DNA of 64,000 bases, taken from NCBI GenBank assembly GCA_949775045.1, contig OX459095.1, forward strand, positions 29,415,064-29,479,063, given 5' to 3'. Of this stretch, positions 13,101 through 22,300 are shown piece by piece (positions within the stretch are counted from its first letter, which is position 1; each line of letters begins with the position of its first letter). A program made the position numbers and the translations under genes. The notes under the pieces are model-generated. The model was given only the letters and a program-made list of their open reading frames with translations, was not told the DNA's origin and did not search any database. This stretch comes from Metridium senile. Lineage: Eukaryota > Cnidaria > Anthozoa > Actiniaria > Metridiidae.

Positions 13101-16100
13101 AGACTGAGAAGGAGAAAATCCTCGCCCCATTCTCTCTCTTCCAATTTCCAAACAGGAATCCCATGACCGTGATGCATGCGGAAGGCTTTCTTCCTAGTAT
13201 TTTTTTTAATCAAATATTTAATTTCGTTTACAGGACGATGAAATAGCTCGACTCAAGAGGTAAAGATAACTTTAAATTATTCTTATAATATCCAGATAAA
13301 GTCGAGAAATAAAATCTATAATCTATCACACAAATTGTCAACACTGAAGTGGGCTAGCACTAGAATAAGCTTACAAAGATGCTGAAATGCTTACTTTTTT
13401 CTTCTAGACATCTTCAAGAAGACATGAACAGGAATGCATCGATATACAAGTCTGAACGAAACGTAAGTTGCTGATGAAGATTTAACACTATGCATCCTTT
13501 CAGAGAAACTTTGTCACCGATAAGAGAATAGAAACTAGTGGCGCAGTGCATTATGGATCAGTTTAAAAGATTAATGTATATATAGACGACTTTCATAAAT
13601 GGCCGCCACTAATAATCATCATTTTTAAAATTGATGTTTGAAGAAAAAGCTATCATATGATAGACATTCACCATAACAATAATTTGTGAAAGTTTGAGAA
13701 AACACGATTAAGTTTGCAAGAAGCTATAAAAGTTTGAAAAATCAGAAAAACACCAAAACGAGGCATCAAAGGCCTCAGCAGAAAATTACATACAAATCTC
13801 TACATTATTTGAGCATAACTTCTTTAGTATTTTAGCCAGTGCATCAAAACCTTCCAAACATGCCTATTTCGAATGGTTCTTTCATATGACAGTGCTAAAA
13901 TAGTCTGTTAACTTGAAAAATCATTTTCCGGTACATATTATGGTATTTATGAAAGTGCACGTGGTTTATGGCATTGTTCTCTAAGAAGACAAAACGGTCA
14001 TTCCACAATAACACATTGACATGTGCCGTCGAAAGATTCATTCTTGTAAAGTAGACATAAAGGCATCCCATGATCCCCTGCGCCACTAGCTTGTTGGCTT
14101 TTCACTTCACAAGTGTTTTTAAAAGCTTCTTTAAAACAGTGCTAATAAGATAACATACAAGGTTTGCTGACGACTGACAGACCTTGACGTAAACCGAGTC
14201 TGCATGGTGCTCACGTATGTCACCTTGAAAAAAAACTAATGTATTTTCTTTACTTCTGATATTTGCATACGATAATGTTCTTATAAAAGAGGACTTTTCC
14301 CATCGATAACGGATTGATAATTGTTTTTGATTCAGTTGATGCAGAAGACCATAGACCGACTGGAAAAAGACTTGAAAGAAACAAGACAATTGGTATGCAT
14401 CATTGAAGCGTGATTATTTTTAGTTCATGAGTGTATTTTCCATTCATTTATGTAGTTATTCATTCTTTCATCCATTTATCCATCCGTTTATTTATTTACG
14501 CATTCAATAAGTTGTCTTTATCACAGCCAGCCATTCGATTTATTTCTCTGGGGCCAGTTGCAATTGTACGAAGCCTGGATAAAGTTATTCACTGGATAAG
14601 AGTTATCCAGTGTATAGAATTTGTATAGGTTTTATCCATTGGATAGGGAATTATCCGGTAGATAGCGCTATTCAGGCTTCGTACAACCGGCCCCAGATCA
14701 TGCCCTACTTCATTCATTCACTCATGCATTCATCCAATAGTCTGTATAAATACTCACTAATCGAGTATGGTTCGTATTCTAGATACCTGCATCCAGTCCT
14801 ATTACTAATGGTCATTCATTCACGGACAATGCTAGTACAAGTGGACTGGGAACTAGTGTCAGCTCCTTGACCGGTAGTCCGAGACCTGGGGACGACAATT
14901 CATCAGCGAGGCTATTACGTCATTTACAAGGCAGAGTACAGCAGTTACGCGCACAGAATGACAGTCTTAGAAGTGACTCGTTGAATGAGAGTCAAACAAG
15001 TGTTGGGACTATCGATTCAACGGTATGTACAGCCTTTCTGAGAAACTTTCACACAGCGAAAAGAGTAGTCGCTACAATAATTTGCATAATACCTTGTAGC
15101 TGCTGTGCAGACTCTTTTTGTGCTCAAAATATTCGCCAAAAAGGTAGAGTCTGCTGAACTGAGCCTCTAATTAGTTTCCAATACGCACGTGATGACGTAA
15201 TAAGATATAACCTCAACTATCCAATCAGAAGCTCAGTTAGAAAACTTTCCAAACGCAGCCCATCTTCCACTGTAAAAAAATGGCCGTCTTAATTCGAATA
15301 TTTGTGTCTAGAACAGATACGGACTTCGAAATCGATTTCGAATATTTGTCGATTAATAATATATTATGTACAAGAGTGTACAGCAGGCTAAATACCTTGG
15401 GACACTACGGAGAATTCTGCAACATTTTTTAAACAGTTAAATTCAGCCTTTCCTTCTCTCGCCCTCGGCAATTCTGAGGTTTCAAGATCGGAATGTTTGT
15501 ACATTGTGAAGGCCAACCAACATTGATATGAAGGGAACTTTGTTTGATAGACAAATGTTGATTTACATTTGAAAACCAAAGGAAGTCCAGTCTTGCAAGA
15601 GTACTAATAATGTCCCCACAATTGTAAACGTTACCAAAGGAAGTCCGGTCTTGCAAGAGTAGTAATTAATGTCCCCACAATTGTAAACGTTCATGATTGT
15701 AACTAGTGACGCAAAGGATCATGGATTATTTAATAAAATTAATGTTTTCTGGTACAGATAACAAGTCAAAACAGCCCGCATTATGCATTGATAACAATGA
15801 GAGGTGTCCCAGTGACCATGAAAACCTGTGAGAAGTAGTTATATAGGTTATCTATGTCCCCTGCTTCACTATCAGTTCAGAATCCTTTTTTATTTAATGT
15901 TTGTAAAGGTGTATATGATATCTTCTTCGTGTACCGGATGCAGACGCAGTCACATTATTCCATAGCCATAACAGACTTTGGACCGATGTAATACAAATCA
16001 AACAATAGGGGTGCTTTCCAATTAAACAATTTCATTCTTTTGGAAATTTTTCTGAAATTCAAACCGGAAAGAATTGTAGGTTAACCGAACGGATATTTGA

Positions 16101-17281
16101 GCCGTCGAAAAAAATACTGTGTCAACTTAAAGCAAGCAAAAATGGTGGACCGAAAAGAGCGGGAAAATATATGGTTAGCGCGTCAACCAACCGAAAAGAG
16201 CGGGAAAATAAATGGTACACGCGTCAAACTGTAAGAGCGGGAAAAGTGGATTACCTCAATCGCAAGTACGATATTTTGGAATGCAATGTTCAACAAGAAA
16301 TACCAAGCATCAAAATTGATTCAGTTTCAACTTTTTTAAAACAGCGATATGTGGTTATCAGTTAGAATGTTGTTCTGATTCACTAAATTAAAAGCCCAAA
16401 AACAATTTTCCTACATGAAACTTAAATCATTTCATAAATGGCCTCTCGTTTCTTTTTTCAGTTTGACCGAGATGGCACAGATGATCCAAATTTAACTAAA
16501 AAACTTGAGTCGGCTTTACAGGTTAGCACGAAAGATAGTTTGTAATTTTATTTCTTTTCAATCGTTCGTCCAAATATTTTTTACCTGCCTATCTCTCCAT
16601 CTCGTTTTGTATTAATAAATAAACAAAATTATTTCATTTCTTTATATTTTTTCTTTTGCACGTTGTTGAATATGTTGTTTATATTAATGAAACGAAATAG
16701 CATAAATATTTGCGTTCAATTCAGTGAATACACTTAAGTATTATGTTATTGCTGTCGTTGTTTTGAGTTGTTGTTGTTGTTACGGTAGTTTTTGATGTTG
16801 TTATTCTTGTTCTAGCTTTCAGACCATCGGGCTAACAAGAACGCAGCAATGTTAAGCCAGAAAATGATGGAAATGACTAAGCTACAGAAAATGCTTACAC
16901 ACGCCACTAAGGTACGCTTTATATAGCTACAATCTTGGACAAAAATTAGTTGATTTTCGCACCAAACTACCAAAAGGGTGCCCTCAAATCCCCCACCCAC
17001 CCCCTCACCGCGAGCTGAATACAAATTTTAAGCATATATTAATGTACGCGAGGCTGAGGTGGCATGAAAACGTCTATTGGGTATTAAGAATGCTGTAAGA
17101 TGTGAAAAATACCTCCATTTATCACCTAAACTTGATACTTTTAGTAATGTGAAGGAGCTCATCCCATTTCTGAAGCTTCTGGCTGATTCTAACATTCTTA
17201 TGGTTGCAGGAAAATATGAAGTTAGAGCGAGCATACGCGTCATTACAGAAAAAGATGATTGAGACATCACCCACATCGTGA
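1121..17281 (+). CDS. Multi-exon coiled-coil protein, 5' partial
   Basis: I see 21 exons with consistent phases, about 737 codons, ending in TGA: 1121-1220, 1752-1973, 2957-3088, 3731-3805, 4217-4390, 4911-4970, 5595-5678, 6085-6186, 6807-6986, 7347-7466, 8340-8449, 9052-9139, 11407-11502, 12707-12769, 13234-13259, 13408-13462, 14336-14392, 14783-15022, 16462-16521, 16816-16911 and 17210-17281. The product is almost wholly Glu/Lys/Gln/Arg-rich heptad sequence without membrane segments. A Ser/Thr/Gly-rich break falls in exons 11-12, and a second low-complexity stretch begins exon 18. The C-terminus (KKMIETSPTS) lies in a small final exon. The composition fits a centrosomal, ciliary or cytoskeletal scaffold, but coiled coils are a poor guide to identity and I do not assign a family. 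At least one exon is missing on the left. Introns are filled with palindromic elements, yet every exon is open and flanked by plausible splice sites, so the gene looks functional. Confidence 0.85.
2183..2332. mobile_element. Palindromic MITE flanked by TA
   Basis: The ends CACCTAATTC and GAATTAGGTG are followed inwards by an almost perfect palindrome (AAAAAAGGTTGACGGGGCGA against its complement) and by alternating GGCGATTGG/CCAATCGCC words. TA lies on both sides (2181-2182 and 2333-2334), as in Tc1/mariner-type insertions. The unit is about 150 bp with no ORF. Confidence 0.75.
2538..2724. mobile_element. Palindromic MITE with GTTGG-rich interior
   Basis: The termini are inverted copies (AAACGCACGCAACATTGTTGG on the left and its complement on the right), with an interior of repeated CAACATG/CCAACA words. 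Terminal bases TAAAGGCC...GGCCTTAA resemble the element at 31952-32158, which has a similar GGGC...CAAACG start, so the two are probably one family. Confidence 0.6.
4060..4230. repeat. Tandem duplication carrying an exon acceptor
   Basis: About 80 bp is duplicated head to tail. Both copies contain ATAATATTAGATTAGATCACC and end in CCCAAAAGGATGGGGAGTTCC. The second copy provides the acceptor and first 13 bases of exon 5 (start 4217); the first copy holds the same acceptor and exon start at about 4128-4148 as a decoy. Confidence 0.75.
4448..4620. mobile_element. MITE family A, copy 1
   Basis: The inverted ends GTCCTCTTCACAGTTCCC / GGGAACTGTGAAGAGGAC extend inwards through CAAGATGGCGC and CAGGCCTTTGCATCG words. 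TA is present on both sides. Length is about 173 bp. It lies about 57 bp downstream of the exon-5 donor and has no coding capacity. Two further copies are at 7983-8188 and 12053-12499. Confidence 0.8.
5175..5235 (+). repeat. Possible SINE remnant with B-box-like word
   Basis: The word GGTCCAGGTTCGATCCCC matches the internal Pol III B box (GGTTCRANNCC). No clear A box is seen upstream. It resembles the B-box portion of the SINE at 40779-41045, but the remainder does not align by eye. Confidence 0.3.
5330..5468. repeat. TTTG microsatellite followed by a T tract
   Basis: About 110 bp of TTTG units, interrupted by TCGGTCTG words, is followed by a T run of about 24. It lies in the intron upstream of exon 7. 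Confidence 0.85.
6240..6437. mobile_element. Palindromic MITE in coiled-coil gene intron
   Basis: The arms AATAGGCTTCAAGTCTA and AGACCGAAAGGTAGCATG recur inverted at the right end, pairing ACATTGTCGTTAATAGG with CCTATTGATGACAATGT. About 198 bp, no ORF. Confidence 0.75.
6565..6690. repeat. Dispersed repeat family B, copy 1
   Basis: Contains GACGTTTCGAGCTTTAGCCC, GGCTGCGTCGGTGTTTGATA and TAATGAAATTTGTAACA. The same words occur at 31160-31300 (opposite orientation) and 36935-37135 (palindromic), so this is a dispersed mobile repeat, here as a half copy. Confidence 0.7.
7862..7946. repeat. Four-copy 21-bp tandem repeat
   Basis: Four head-to-tail copies of GACTATAATGTGGTCCTAAG plus one base. It is a multiple of three and therefore open as a DYNVVLR repeat, but it lies in an intron with no coding context. 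It ends just before MITE family A copy 2. Confidence 0.85.
7983..8188. mobile_element. MITE family A, copy 2 (diverged)
   Basis: Shares GTCCTCTTCACAG, GCCATCTTG, GTAGCCGGGCCTTT and GAACGTTGAGCTTGCAATGA with the other copies, and the arms pair inverted (AAGCTCAACGTTCGTCTCGC on the right). The ends have more changes than in copies 1 and 3. Its centre reads ACCTTACTGG, an uninterrupted form of the site occupied by another MITE in copy 3. Confidence 0.75.
8531..8860. mobile_element. Inverted-repeat element
   Basis: ACAGCGGTCAAACGAC..ACGCATGCG on the left recurs inverted as CGCATGCGTAGTCGTTTGACC on the right, about 330 bp apart. AT-rich interior without a credible ORF. Probably a non-autonomous DNA transposon in the intron before exon 12. 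Confidence 0.6.
9140..11187. other. Long intron with decayed repeats
   Basis: No exon is recognised. A perfect hairpin at 9401-9431 (ACTCGGGCTT..AAGCCCGAGT around GTATAC) is followed by a CTT run. A word set at about 10885-10950 (GACCGCTTAATAGAGGTACC repeated with variants) looks like the end of a DNA transposon whose other end I did not find. The rest is AT-rich. Confidence 0.4.
11188..11381. mobile_element. CAGTGCGA-ended MITE, 25 bp from an exon
   Basis: The ends CAGTGCGAATC and GATTCGCACTG continue into AAAACCGTGGGCACCC and its inverted copy. TA lies on each side. It stops 25 bp before exon 13 (11407), so it lies over the probable branch-point region. A related element is at 18726-18956. 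Confidence 0.75.
11730..12009. mobile_element. Palindromic MITE with ATATAGCTAATTC ends
   Basis: TATAGCTAATTCAATTAACC at the left is answered by GTTAATTGAATTAGCTATA at the right, with GTCGCTG/CAGCGAC and GCCTAATC/GATTAGGC continuing the stem. About 280 bp, non-coding. Confidence 0.75.
12053..12499. mobile_element. MITE family A, copy 3, split by a nested insertion
   Basis: Carries the family A ends and inner words, but is about 230 bp longer than copy 1 because a second element (12157-12388) sits in its centre. TA flanks the whole unit at 12051-12052 and 12500-12501. Confidence 0.8.
12157..12388. mobile_element. Nested MITE with TTA target duplication
   Basis: The ends AGCCCGGTTTCCATAT and ATATGGGAACCAGGCT are imperfect inverted repeats, with GATCGCCG/CGATCGTAG words inside. 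TTA lies on both sides (12154-12156 and 12389-12391). Copies 1 and 2 of family A show the site without this insert, which fixes the boundaries. A 3-bp TWA duplication is typical of PIF/Harbinger elements. Confidence 0.8.
12516..12685 (+). repeat. Degraded SINE copy
   Basis: Matches the SINE at 40779-41045 in order: CATGGGTGG, GATGTGAGTTGA, TCTCAAATGCCACGAGGGTT, TTCTCC, then AGTAGTGAGT and TCTCCCCAATTA. The tRNA-like central part is deleted. It ends about 20 bp before exon 14. Confidence 0.6.
13533..14090. mobile_element. Inverted-repeat element with ACTAGTGGCGCAG ends
   Basis: ACTAGTGGCGCAG at the left pairs with CTGCGCCACTAG at the right, followed inwards by TGGATCA/TGATCCC variants. Interior words (CAGCAGAAAATTACATACAAAT, TGACAGTGCTAAAAT) also occur in modified form at about 34340-34450, indicating a family. 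No ORF of note. Confidence 0.6.
14548..14697. mobile_element. Palindromic MITE (CTGGGGCC ends)
   Basis: CTGGGGCCAGTTG..GTACGAAGCCTG at the left is matched by CAGGCTTCGTAC..CAACCGGCCCCAG at the right. The interior repeats TATCCAGTG/CACTGGATA. About 150 bp, immediately upstream of exon 18. Confidence 0.75.
15578..15694. repeat. Two-copy tandem duplication
   Basis: About 60 bp containing AAAGGAAGTCCAGTCTTGCA and AATGTCCCCACAATTGTAAA is repeated once with few changes. Confidence 0.8.
16141..16242. repeat. Short GAGCGGGAAAA direct repeats
   Basis: Three copies of GAGCGGGAAAA spaced 30-50 bp apart, two of them preceded by ACCGAAAA and linked by GCGTCAA words. A small decayed tandem repeat inside an intron. 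Confidence 0.5.
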
Positions 17282-17297
17282 TCACTTGGAATAGCCG

Positions 17298-17835
17298 ATT
17301 TCACACTAGAAGACGGACAAATCGTCTGAACGGACAAATCGTCTTATGACGCACAAATCGTCTTATGATGGACAAACCGTCTTATGACGGACAAATCGTC
17401 TAATGACGGACAAATCGTCTTATGAGGGACAAATCGTCTTATGACGGACAAATCGTCTCTATGACGGACAAATCGTTTTATGACGGACAAATCGTCTTAT
17501 GACGGAGAAATCGTCTTATGACGGACAAATCGTCTTATGGCGGACAAATCGTCTTATGACGGACAAATCGTCTTATGACGGACAAATCGTCTGGTGTAAA
17601 AACGTCATTTTGTTGAATTCACATTAATAATAATATAACGTTCTTATTCCGCATTTACAACGCTTAATGCAGTTACAAAGTTGAAAATGTTTCTAAATAT
17701 ATGCTAATTAATATATATTTCAAATAAACTCATCTTTAAAAAACATTATTAGACGAACATTAGACGAACAAGTATACGGACGATTTGCACGTATCGACGA
17801 TCTGTACGTCATCTAGTATGAAGTGAGCCAATATA
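17298..17835. mobile_element. Satellite-bearing element just after the coiled-coil stop codon
   Basis: The left end TTCACACTAGAAGACG and the right end CGTCATCTAGTATGAA are imperfect inverted repeats, with further GACGATTTG/CAAATCGTC words just inside both. The left half is the 19-bp array at 17309-17593. Probably a non-autonomous transposon with expanded subterminal repeats, starting about 17 bp after the stop and so probably lying in the 3' UTR. Confidence 0.5.
17309..17593. repeat. 19-bp minisatellite GACGGACAAATCGTCTTAT
   Basis: About 14 head-to-tail copies of GACGGACAAATCGTCTTAT with few substitutions. Each unit contains a short self-complementary core (GACGGACAAATCGTC). Confidence 0.9.
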
Positions 17836-18725
17836 TAGTCGTAATTTAATGTTTTAGTTTGCTTGTCATAAGTAAAGATTTTTAATGTATTATTATGTAA
17901 TTACAGTTAAAAAGAAAAACGCGATGTTAATTTTAATGTTTATCTATCCGTCTAACTATTACTATCAAAAAGCCGTTTAATTTTTCGTTGCTACCACTGC
18001 TTTCACCGCAATTGGATTCTTGCTGTGCTTGTGAATCTTGTACTAAATGAATTACCGACATCCTTTGCACGCTTGAATTACTGCGACAACATTTTTAAAA
18101 TAGGCGTATTTAGTTATGATTTTGATTGTGAATCTAATCTCAACTCATTTGAAAATGCTTTGTGATAAACACCGAAATTATGCTTCGCGTTTTTATTTTT
18201 ACTTTTTATTTCTTATTTAGTCGTTTTATATCTAAAGTATAATATATAATATTTTATCAAAATTGTTGAATATGTGCCAGTATACAGCTCTTTCAAAATC
18301 GTTTGACTTAAGGATTGCAAAATGCATATAATATGGCTCTCAAAAACCCAACAGAATTTTGGTAGTCACACATTTCTATCGTACACAGCTCTCTTTTGAT
18401 TTCAAGTTCGCTCGGTCGTATTTTACCGACACGAATTGAGGGTCTGGAGACGATTTTAGCTTTACACTGTTATTGACTGCTGGACATAACACTACACTCT
18501 GTTTTCTTTTTAATATTTTAAAGTTTATGTCCCAGTGCAATATTTGAGTTTTTTGTGTGAGATAATCAAGCCACGGCTCAACAGCTGTTAATTTAGAGTG
18601 ATGTTCATTCGATAGTGCAAGAATAGACAAATTAATAGTTAGTGGTGGACACTAAATCCTTGTTTTCTTTCAGTGATCTTTACCATACACCCAGTACAAA
18701 CTTTTTCAGCAAATTTCAAGTATTA
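17836..18725. other. Intergenic AT-rich DNA, nothing recognised
   Basis: No exon, RNA gene or clear repeat pair is seen. A minus-strand open frame at 18376-18630 has no recognisable domain and no splice context. Confidence 0.4.
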
Positions 18726-18956
18726 CAGTGCGACTATTGAAACCGGAGCCACCCAAACAAATTTCAAAAAAAATTGTAGAGGGTTCTCACTGGCTAAGAT
18801 GTTTCTTAGTCAATCTTGATCTATTCCGTTCACATAAAATGATATATTATCATTTTAAGCAAAACTATCAAAAATTTGTAGAGATTCTATTGTTTATATT
18901 CTCGATTGTGATTGGATAATTATGTTTTGGTGGCCCCGATTTCAGTAGTCGCACTG
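18726..18956. mobile_element. CAGTGCGA-ended MITE, second copy type
   Basis: The ends CAGTGCGACTA and TAGTCGCACTG continue as TTGAAACCGGAGCCACCC against GGTGGCCCCGATTTCAG. Same terminal signature as the 11188-11381 element but a different interior. Confidence 0.7.
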
Positions 18957-19834
18957 TTATCACAGCAAGTTGCATTAAATTTCAAGCATTTTCGAATTTG
19001 CGACCGACAAAGCTACGATATGTCGCAGTGAAATCGCTAGAAAACATGGCAGCTCACTCTCGCGATTTGTGGTTGCGATAAAATTGTCGCTCCTATCGCG
19101 CAACAACAAAGTTAATATTAACCTTGGTGTAAACTAGTATGTTGTTCTCTACTCGAAGAAAAGATGGTGTGTTTTTAATATATAAAATATATTGAATAAA
19201 AACATTTTAAATTGATTGTACGACATCTCGTTATTAACTCTGATCTCGTATATAGCAAACATTTGATCATAAAGTTGAAAAAATGGCCATTAATTAATTA
19301 ATACTAGTCGGGCTACCCGTGAAAAATTCACTCCTTTTACATTTATTGTTATTATTCCCTAAATTCTTTTGACAGGAGGTACGCTTGGGTAGAGTTCTAC
19401 TTTTTTGACGAATATTTTGAGCGCAAAAAATCGAGTCCGCACAGCAGAATAACGCTTGGGCTGCTCTTTGTAATGATTGGGCTCCCTGTGTCAATGATAA
19501 GATTGCAGCCGAGGTGCATGAGATCGCTGCGAGACGACTTTGATTTCTAGTTTTGCAAGCATTTAATTTCTCGTTCCAATTAACCTCCTATCGCACCCGC
19601 AATTACCTGTTCTTAGCATTTATGGAATTCGTTTGGTGGCACAGTGGGCGGGTTTATTGGAGTAAGATGCGGACATTTTTCGCTTAGAGTATTAATATTA
19701 TGAGAAATGAGAAATACGCCTGTTAAGTGTACACTTTTTTATTATTACACTAGCCACATACACGTTGTTTATTGCAGCGAATGCATGTTATTCTGAAATG
19801 AAAAAAACAGCAATCATCATCATTATTATTGATA

Positions 19835-19837
<3 letters not shown>

Positions 19838-19932
<95 letters not shown>

Positions 19933-19933
19933 A

Positions 19934-19985
<52 letters not shown>
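19838..19985. repeat. TAG/GTA trinucleotide microsatellite
   Basis: About 148 bp of GTA units with a single interruption (AATAGTAG). It gives spurious poly-Val and poly-Tyr frames on the two strands. Confidence 0.95.
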
Positions 19986-19986
<1 letters not shown>

Positions 19987-20124
19987 TAAAATGCGATCTA
20001 CGAGTTCTATATATTTTATATGTTTTTGTAAAATAAATATCAAGAATTTATGAGTATTGTTTTGAGAGAATATCCAGGATAGAGTTTACTTCAGTTATGT
20101 TGAATCTTTATCTGCAATTCCCTT

Positions 20125-20360
20125 ATTAATAATAATTCATGAAATCAAAACAAAGGAAATCACTACCGTGAAGGAGGTTTGGATATGTGATTTTGATTAG
20201 CATAAAGTCTGACCGATTTTTGCTTTGAATTTCTCCAAGAATAATTAATGTTTTTGAGAAGCCAGATCAAGCACTTGAAAGAGTGTTTCCTCCTCTATCC
20301 AAACACTTCGAAGCTGGTCAAAACCATTCAGCTGGGCCTCGTTTTTTCAACTAACTTTTC
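20125..20360. repeat. Dispersed repeat family C, copy 1
   Basis: Shares AGTGTTT, AGCACTTGAAAGAG, GAATTTCTCCAAGAATAATT and CCGTGAAGGAGGTTTGGATAT with 54850-55015, where it lies in the opposite orientation. No coding. Confidence 0.7.
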
Positions 20361-20924
20361 CGTGTTTGGATAGCCGTCTCGGGCCGGCGCTCCGTTTTTT
20401 TATTTTTATTTTATTGGGCTTCCTGTCTCGAGAGACCGGTAGGGACCCTCTTGGTAGGGACTGAGGCCCCACAGGAGAAATCGTTTGATTCATTTCTTTC
20501 AGGGGACCAATCCCCCTCGGTCAAATGACAAAGGGATCCCATGAAAGGGTTGCCTGCGGAGGAGGCTAGTGTTTGGATATCTTTCTCATTCTTGATTTAT
20601 TATTTCAAACACTTCGTTTTATCACTTCGTTCTACTTACCAGTTATACCCAATTCATATCCAAACAAGGTGTCTGCACCCCCTACACAGACCTTTTCATA
20701 AGGTTTACACGTCAGCCCGTCCTTGTTATAACAGCTATTCGAATATTGTGCTGAATTAAGAACACTATCTGTAGGATGGCCAACCCAGCATTCCGCTTAA
20801 AGAAGAAAAATAGTTACATTAGGAGACTTGAACCTATTATCAAGCAACTCGATCTTACTAAAAGTGCAAAGTTTTAATAACAAAATATCATGCTAATTGC
20901 AAACTGATTTTCATTATTTTTGCT

Positions 20925-21735
20925 TGTTTTTTGTTTGTTTGATTGTTTGCTAGTTTGTTTCTTTGTTTGTTAGTTTGTTTCTTTGTTTCTTTGTTTGTTT
21001 GCTAGTTTGTTTCTTTGTTTGCTAGTTTGTTTCTTTGTTTGCTAGTTTGTTTCTTTGTTATGCTAGTTTGTTAGTTTGTTTGCTAGTTTGTTTCTTTGTT
21101 ATGCTAGTTTGTTTCTTTGTTATGCTAGTTTGTTTCTTTGTTTGCTAGTTTGTTTCTTTGTTTGCTAGTTTGTTTCTTTGTTTGCTAGTTTGTTTCTTTG
21201 TTTGCTAGTTTATTTCTTTGTTTGCTAGTTTATTTCTTTGTTTGCTAGTTTGTTTCTTTGTTTGCTAGTTTGTTTCTTTGTTAGTTTGTTTCTTTGTTTG
21301 TTTGCTAGTTTATTTCTTTGTTTGCTAGTTTGTTTCTTTGTTTGCTAGTTTGTTTCTTTGTTAGTTTGTTTCTTTGTTTGTTTGTTAGTTTGTTTCTTTG
21401 TTTTCTAGTTTGTTTCTTTGTTTGCTAGTTTGTTTGCTAGTTTGTTTTCTTTGTTTGGTAGTTTGTTTCTTTGTTTGCTAGTTTGTTTCTTTGTTTGCTA
21501 GTTTGTTTCTTTGTTTGCTAGTTTGTTTCTTTATTAGTTTGTTTCTTTGTTTGTTTGTTAGTTTGTTTCTTTGTTTTCTAGTTTGTTTCTTTGTTTGCTA
21601 GTTTGTTTGCTAGTTTGTTTTCTTTGTTTGGTAGTTTGTTTCTTTGTTTGCTAGTTTGTTTCTTTGTTTGCTAGTTTGTTTCTTTGTTTGCTAGTTTGTT
21701 TGTTTCTAGTTTGTTTCTTTGTTTGCTAGTTTGTA
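20925..21735. repeat. TTTGCTAGTTTGTTTCTTTG minisatellite
   Basis: About 800 bp built from TTTGCTAG, TTTGTTTC and TTTGTTAG words in 16-20-bp units, with a higher-order duplication (the stretch around 21360-21500 recurs at about 21535-21680). Confidence 0.9.
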
Positions 21736-21924
21736 AATCTATAATCTATAAGCAAATCTATAAGTGATTTTGTTGTCACTCATCTGTTTTATTTATTTAT
21801 TTTAAGCCCAAAGCGCGACTCACTGAAGCATTTTACTCGCACACTTCATTAGCATGTTATTTTACACCTATGCTCATTTGCATGTTTAAAGTGGGTTATA
21901 TACGGAAACGTTACCAATACTTAC

Positions 21925-22152
21925 CATAGTACTGTATAGCGAATCCTATGTAGCCTTTATCATAAGCAGCTTCGGCGCATCTACATACGATACTTTCAAG
22001 GTACTTCTCCCAGTTTTCCCATTGTACTTTGGTCCCGCTATAAACTTGTGAGGTTTCATCGCGATCAGTGAAAAGCATCTTCGTCAAGATAGGATTACTT
22101 CCGACTTTCGCTTCAAAGCAACCAAGATGTCTCAACGGTGCACAATGATGGG
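21925..22152 (-). CDS. Internal exon of a putative secreted protein
   Basis: Minus-strand exon of 76 codons between an acceptor (TTTTGCAG at about 22153-22160) and a donor (GTAAGT, 21919-21924). It encodes HHCAPLRHLGCFEAKV, then WENWEKYLESIVCRCAEAAYDKG and GFAIQYYG. The order GCF, W, VxxCAxxAxxKGY and F.IQYYG is one I associate with extracellular proteins of sea anemones and corals (usually GCYxD ... FGVQFYGECW); this is recollection, not a search. The next exon towards lower coordinates was not found; intergenic satellites follow. A signal-peptide exon at 32226-32285 could be its first exon, but the splice phases do not match directly, so at least one exon is missing or they are separate genes. 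Confidence 0.55.
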
Positions 22153-22222
22153 CTGCAAAAGGCAAAAATGGTTTATCTGCATGTTATCATTGATCACTAG
22201 GATAACTAAGGGACGAACCATT

Positions 22223-22300
22223 AGGTTTTTGAGGGGGGAGGGGGGGGGGGGGCAAACTCAAGTACATTAAGGCCTGGGACAGGCCTAATTTTAGATAAAA
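22223..22300. repeat. G-tract repeat fragment
   Basis: A run of about 12 G preceded by GAACCATTAGGTTTTTGAGG resembles the ends of the G/C-tract palindromes at 31646-31954 and 45096-45325. Only one end is evident. Confidence 0.4.

Noticed and set aside
19750..20043. Open frames on both strands of the GTA repeat (poly-Val, poly-Tyr)
   Set aside because: Pure consequence of an uninterrupted trinucleotide repeat; no codon or splice context.
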